Shown here piece after piece: positions 60,250-64,000 of a stretch of 64,000 nt of DNA (the first letter of the stretch is position 1; every line of letters begins with the position of its first letter). The stretch is from Vitreoscilla stercoraria DSM 513 (lineage in GTDB: Bacteria > Pseudomonadota > Gammaproteobacteria > Burkholderiales > Neisseriaceae), in the NCBI RefSeq assembly GCF_000382305.1, contig NZ_KB908020.1:62001-126000 (forward strand), in the 5' to 3' direction. Both the position numbers and the translations under genes were made by a program. The notes under the pieces are model-generated. The model saw only the letters and a program-made list of their open reading frames with translations. It ran no database searches and was not told the origin of the DNA.

Positions 60250-61614
60250 TTATGCGCCTAGTTTGGAGTCCATTGCCGTTTCAAATTCTTGTAAGCATTT
60301 TTCAGCGGTAGCAAGCATCAAATCGATTTCTTCTTTGGTAATGGTCAAAGGAGGCGATGCAACGATGTGGTCGCCACAAGCGCGCATGATCAAATTGTTG
60401 CTGAAGAAAATATCGCGCAACATCGTGCCGGTTTCGCCTTCGTTCGGGAACATTTCACGAGTGGCTTTGTTTTTGACTAAAGTGAAGCCTTGAATCAAGC
60501 CTACGCCACGCACATCGTCCACGTATTTGAATTGTGACAACATTTCACGCCATTTGGCTTGCATGTAAGGACCTGTTTTGTCGTGGACGTTTTTGATGAT
60601 GCCTTCATCATCTAAAATTTCCACGTTTTTCAAAGCCACCGCCGCTGCCACAGGATGACCTGCGTAAGTAAAACCGTGGTTGAAATCGCCGCCTTTTAAG
60701 ATGCCTTCAACGACTTTGTCACCGACAAACACCGCACCGATAGGCAAGTAGCCTGAAGACAAGCCTTTGGCAGTGGTGAAAATATCAGGTTGGAAACCAA
60801 ATGTTTCGTGACCAAACCATTCGCCTGTACGACCAAAACCACAAATCACTTCATCGGCGACCAACAAAATATCGTATTTTTGACAGATTTCTTGGATGCG
60901 TGGCCAGTATGTTGATGGTGGAATAATCACGCCACCTGCACCTTGAATCGGCTCGCCCACAAATGCGGCGACATTGTCCGCACCGATTTCCAAGATTTTT
61001 TCTTCTAACCAATTGGCTGCACGAATACCGAATTGCTCAGCCGTTTCGCCTTCTTCATGCAAGCCATAAAACCAAGGTTGTTCGATGTGTACAATGCCTT
61101 CAATTGGGAAGCCACCTTGTTTGTGCATGCCTTTCATGCCGCCCATGCTCACGCCACCGATGGTTGAACCGTGATAGCCATTCCAACGACCGATTAAGGT
61201 TTTTTTCGATGGTTTGCCCACTGAATCCCAATAATGGCGCACCATGCGTATCATTGAATCCACCGATTCAGAACCTGAACCTGTGTAAAACACATGGTTA
61301 AAGCCTGCAGGCGCGATGCTGGCCAATTTGGCAGATAAATTAATCACCGCAGGGTGTGAGGTTTTGAAGAATGTGTTGTAATACGCCAATTCATTCATTT
61401 GGTCACGGGCAATGTCTGCCAATTCTTTGCGACCGTAACCGATGTTCACACACCACAAACCTGCCATACCATCGATGATTTTATTGCCTGCATCGTCGTA
61501 GATATAAATGCCATCGGCTTTGGTGATGACGCGCACACCTTTTTCTTTCAATTGTTGGTTGTCAGAAAATGGATGTAAATGGTTGGCAGTTGCATTCAAA
61601 GTGGTATTGGTCAT
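60250..61614 (-). CDS. spuC: Putrescine aminotransferase (SpuC-type)
   Basis: Class III PLP transaminase, probably moving the putrescine amino group to pyruvate. The start is ATG 61614 (MTNTTLNATANHLHPF), with AGGAA 8 bp upstream; longer openings run into the intergenic hairpin. 454 residues. K283 in TTAKGLSSGYLPIGA binds PLP; YTGSGSESVDS, GYHGSTIGG, and VADEVICGFGRTG are class III landmarks. Third gene of the puuD-puuA-spuC operon; a related diamine or beta-alanine substrate is possible. Confidence 0.9.
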   Translation of the reverse strand: MTNTTLNATANHLHPFSDNQQLKEKGVRVITKADGIYIYDDAGNKIIDGMAGLWCVNIGYGRKELADIARDQMNELAYYNTFFKTSHPAVINLSAKLASIAPAGFNHVFYTGSGSESVDSMIRMVRHYWDSVGKPSKKTLIGRWNGYHGSTIGGVSMGGMKGMHKQGGFPIEGIVHIEQPWFYGLHEEGETAEQFGIRAANWLEEKILEIGADNVAAFVGEPIQGAGGVIIPPSTYWPRIQEICQKYDILLVADEVICGFGRTGEWFGHETFGFQPDIFTTAKGLSSGYLPIGAVFVGDKVVEGILKGGDFNHGFTYAGHPVAAAVALKNVEILDDEGIIKNVHDKTGPYMQAKWREMLSQFKYVDDVRGVGLIQGFTLVKNKATREMFPNEGETGTMLRDIFFSNNLIMRACGDHIVASPPLTITKEEIDLMLATAEKCLQEFETAMDSKLGA

Positions 61615-61653
61615 GTTAATTTCCTTATCAATATTCATTTTATGACTGGTTGT

Positions 61654-61707
61654 AGCGAAAATTCTTATTGTTGATTTTTTATACATATAGCAATAAGAAT
61701 TTTCGCT
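61654..61707 (-). repeat. 17-bp perfect inverted repeat between puuA and spuC
   Basis: AGCGAAAATTCTTATTG (61654-61670) and CAATAAGAATTTTCGCT (61691-61707) with a 20-nt loop. The right arm lies in the last codons of puuA, the loop holds its stop, and the left arm is 40 bp before the spuC start. No T run after it. Confidence 0.75.
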
Positions 61708-63013
61708 CCCATGGGCTAATCACGCGGAAATATTCGGCAATTTCAGATTCTTTGATACCGATATACATTTCTACAAAACGTTTGCCTAAAATTTCTTGGA
61801 TTTCAGTACAGGCACGCAAGCGGTCAATTGACTCTTCAGGCGTCACTGGAAACTGAAATGGCAATTCATAGGCATTGCTTGAGTTGGGTGCCGAAGGTTG
61901 CAGTTTTTGCTGGATGCCCAACAAACCACACGCCAAAGAGCATGCCAAAACCAAATAAGGGTTGCAATCGACACCGGGTAAACGGTTTTCCACACGTCGG
62001 CCTTGTGGGCTTGAGCGCGGTACACGCAAACCAACCGTACGATTGTCATAACCCCATTCCACATTGGTGGGTGCTGCTGTGTATTTGGTCAAGCGACGGA
62101 ATGAGTTCACGTAAGGCGCAAAAAACGGCATCGCTTCAGGCAAGTATTTTTGTAAACCGGCAATGAAATAGAAGAAAATTTCCGAAGGCGAACCATCTTC
62201 ATTGGAAAACGCATTTTTGCCGGTTTTATTGCACGTCAAACTTTGGTGAATGTGCATGGCGCTGCCAGGCTCACCTTCCATTGGTTTGGCCATGAAGGTT
62301 GCGTACATTTTGTGGTTAAAAGCCGCTTCGCGTACGGTGCGTTTGAACAAAAATACTTGGTCAGCCAAATCCAAAGCATCGCCATGTAAGAAGTTGATTT
62401 CCATTTGCGCCGCACCGACTTCGTGAATCAACGTATCCACTTCCAAGTTTTGGGCATGACAATAGTCATAAATCTCTTCAAACAACGGATCGAATTCATT
62501 CACCGCATCAATGGCGTAAGAGCGACGACCAAACTCTGAGCGGCCTGTACGACCTACTGGTGGAATCAAAGGAATGTCTGGGTCAGGATTGGGAGACACC
62601 AAATAAAATTCCATTTCAGGTGCTACCACAGGGGTATAACCCAACTCTTCATACAGTTTCAATACACGGCGCAAAACGGTACGTGGTGCGGTTTCCACTG
62701 GAATGCCATCAGAAGAGAAACAGTCGAATACCAATTGAGCGGTGGGATCGGTTGCCCAAGGTACGATGCGCAAGCTGTCAACATCAGGGCGCAATTCCAT
62801 ATCAGGGTCGGTCATGTCCATGATGCCTACATCAGGAAATTCCCCCGTTACCGTTTGCAACAATACCGCTTCAGGCAAACGCATTTCAGGCTCTGAAATG
62901 AATTTGTCTTTGGGTAAAATTTTGCCACGGGCAACACCTGAAATATCAGGAACGATGCATTCTACTTCGGTGATTCTGTGTTCTTTGAGCCAGTCAAATA
63001 TTTGGTCATACAT
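61679..63013 (-). CDS. puuA: Gamma-glutamylputrescine synthetase (glutamine synthetase-like)
   Basis: Type III-like glutamine synthetase homolog that joins glutamate to putrescine or another polyamine. 444 residues. The N-terminus VECIVPDISGVARGKILPKDKF is PuuA/SpuI-like; catalytic segments include PEMEFYL, EVGAAQMEINF, MAKPMEGEPGSAMHIHQSL and RVPRSSPQGRRVENRLPG. AGGA site before ATG 63013. Flanked by the matching gamma-glutamyl hydrolase and aminotransferase, so a polyamine rather than ammonia substrate is favoured. Confidence 0.9.
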   Translation of the reverse strand: MYDQIFDWLKEHRITEVECIVPDISGVARGKILPKDKFISEPEMRLPEAVLLQTVTGEFPDVGIMDMTDPDMELRPDVDSLRIVPWATDPTAQLVFDCFSSDGIPVETAPRTVLRRVLKLYEELGYTPVVAPEMEFYLVSPNPDPDIPLIPPVGRTGRSEFGRRSYAIDAVNEFDPLFEEIYDYCHAQNLEVDTLIHEVGAAQMEINFLHGDALDLADQVFLFKRTVREAAFNHKMYATFMAKPMEGEPGSAMHIHQSLTCNKTGKNAFSNEDGSPSEIFFYFIAGLQKYLPEAMPFFAPYVNSFRRLTKYTAAPTNVEWGYDNRTVGLRVPRSSPQGRRVENRLPGVDCNPYLVLACSLACGLLGIQQKLQPSAPNSSNAYELPFQFPVTPEESIDRLRACTEIQEILGKRFVEMYIGIKESEIAEYFRVISPWERKFLLLYV

Positions 63014-63086
63014 ACAAAAGTCCTTGGTTTACATTAGCTGTGATTCCTTTGAATCAAGGCCTGTTTACAGGCTTGGGGTGGAAAAC

Positions 63087-63836
63087 TCATTTGGTGCTGG
63101 CATATTGCTCACAAGCTTCGGCAAATGCTTTGAATAAAGCGACAGAAGCGGCTTTTTCAGTGTATTTCCATTCAGGATGCCATTGCACTGCATACGCAAA
63201 AGTTTTGGCATCTGTCACACGAAAGGCTTCAATTAAGCCATCAGGGGCATGTGCTTCAGCAGTCAAACGAGGGGATAAATCTTGGATGCCTTGCTGATGC
63301 AAGGAATTGACGGTTGTGACATGGATGCCATTCATCCATTGTTGTAGATGGCTGCCAGGCACCAATTGAACATCGTGGGCATCGGCATAAAGAACTTCAT
63401 GGTCTAGGCTATCGGGCTCTCTGTGGTCCATGAAACCTGCCACTTCTTGTACTTTTTGATACAAGGTGCCGCCTAAAGCCACATTCATTTCTTGAAAACC
63501 ACGACACACGCCAAACAAAGGCATGCCGATGTCTAAAACATGTTCAATCAATGGCAAAGTGGTTTGATCACGTTTGGCATCGAGTAAGGTATTGGCATCA
63601 TCCAAGTCGCTGCCGTACAAATGTGGTTGGACATTGGACAATGAGCCTGTTAGGAAGATGCCGTCTAGTTGCGGCAACAAACGTTTTAAGATTTCTAAGT
63701 CGCCCCAAGCAGGCAGCAACACCACATCGCCGACAGCGCCTTGTACAGCAGCAATGTATTTTTCACCAGCGGCATGAAAATCCGCTCTACCAACAAATTT
63801 GACATCACAAGGGATGCCGATGACAGGTCTACGCAT
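63087..63836 (-). CDS. puuD: Gamma-glutamyl-GABA hydrolase (class I amidotransferase fold)
   Basis: Hydrolyses gamma-glutamyl-GABA at the end of the gamma-glutamylated putrescine route (PuuD/SpuA type). 249 residues. Catalytic triad C111 (FGVCRGFQEMN), H220 and E222 (VQWHPEWKY). N-terminal RPVIGIPCD and ILTGS-like FLTGSLSNVQPHLY match the family. GGAG 7 bp before ATG 63836. First gene of the operon; the aldehyde and PuuB steps are not in the window. Confidence 0.9.
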   Translation of the reverse strand: MRRPVIGIPCDVKFVGRADFHAAGEKYIAAVQGAVGDVVLLPAWGDLEILKRLLPQLDGIFLTGSLSNVQPHLYGSDLDDANTLLDAKRDQTTLPLIEHVLDIGMPLFGVCRGFQEMNVALGGTLYQKVQEVAGFMDHREPDSLDHEVLYADAHDVQLVPGSHLQQWMNGIHVTTVNSLHQQGIQDLSPRLTAEAHAPDGLIEAFRVTDAKTFAYAVQWHPEWKYTEKAASVALFKAFAEACEQYASTK

Positions 63837-64000
63837 AATGCGCTCCTAAGATTGTTTTTCCGCACCGTATGTCCATTCACCAACACTAAATAAACGGTTC
63901 ACTGGACACCCGACGCGGCATATTGTGTATGAACCTGCCTTTACTATCACACGGCATTTGAGGCTTGGCAAGGGGGGAATTGAAAATATTTTTTGTGAGT

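Noticed and set aside
63870..63908. TGTCCA...TGGACA inverted repeat upstream of puuD as an operator
   Set aside because: Only 6 bp with a 27-nt gap; too weak to separate from chance, although the puuD promoter must lie nearby.
1..64000. tRNA, rRNA, prophage, integrase or attachment sites
   Set aside because: Looked for by eye (T-loop words, integrase or terminase motifs, direct repeats flanking odd genes) and none was found; a covariance-model scan would be decisive for RNAs.

Overview
The window looks like a chromosomal segment of a betaproteobacterium of the family Neisseriaceae, but not of a classical Neisseria species. Base composition is moderate, with heavy use of TTG for Leu and CAA for Gln. 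The protein families point the same way: a PglL-type O-oligosaccharyltransferase, separate hisI and hisE, tatABC, a class I fumarase and a cpxRA pair. The strongest clue is a 12-bp word, AGCGTCCTGTAA. It occurs about 30 times by my hand count, plus many one- or two-base variants, as inverted pairs in intergenic terminators and as single copies inside housekeeping genes. This is the behaviour of a Neisseriaceae DNA uptake sequence (DUS). The word keeps the CTG core of known DUS but does not match the published dialects I remember. The genus cannot be fixed from the window.

Layout. 1-630: 3' part of ahcY. 805-6162: histidine genes hisC, hisB, hisH, hisA, a small unknown membrane protein, hisF, hisI, hisE. 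6240-11196: fumC, tatABC and pglL. 11261-15280 (minus): a Tat-type lipoprotein LD-carboxypeptidase, a HIT protein and the malic enzyme MaeB. 15281-15949: no gene. 15950-18192: an M61 peptidase and a DUF442 phosphatase-like protein. 18189-21025 (minus): tyrA, a PolB-like exonuclease, an alpha/beta hydrolase and a cysteine-less HMA-like protein. 21217-22375: lipoprotein DsbC and an acyl-CoA-binding protein. 22444-26079 (minus): cpxA, cpxR, ruvB and a GlsB/YeaQ membrane protein. 26280-31411: hemC, hemD, hemX, hemY and a TSUP permease. 31620-33740: a Kef-type K+/H+ antiporter. 33802-38381 (minus): an unknown internally duplicated protein, malate synthase G and a SlyD-type isomerase. 38913-39155: a small hexapeptide-repeat lipoprotein.

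39261-44379 is a likely glutarate unit: a divergent IclR regulator, glutaryl-CoA dehydrogenase, a class III CoA-transferase, and ETF-ubiquinone oxidoreductase as the electron exit. 44477-50622: DUF2254 protein, lytic transglycosylase, TrkH and TrkA. 50819-52342: class I fumarase. 52425-53930 (minus): an AT-rich, DUS-free AAA ATPase that may be a defence gene. 54104-59966: DUF2797, purM, an SmpA-like secreted protein, yciB, a PACE efflux pump with a divergent LysR regulator, and a small outer-membrane barrel. 60250-63836 (minus): a polyamine operon (puuD/spuA, puuA/spuB, spuC) with a large perfect inverted repeat between its last two genes.

Most of the window is ordinary core metabolism and envelope biology. 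The unusual material is the DUS dialect and its architecture, the lone ATPase, the degenerate HMA protein, the duplicated 505-residue protein, and several long perfect palindromes in non-coding DNA. I found no tRNA, rRNA, CRISPR array, transposase or prophage.
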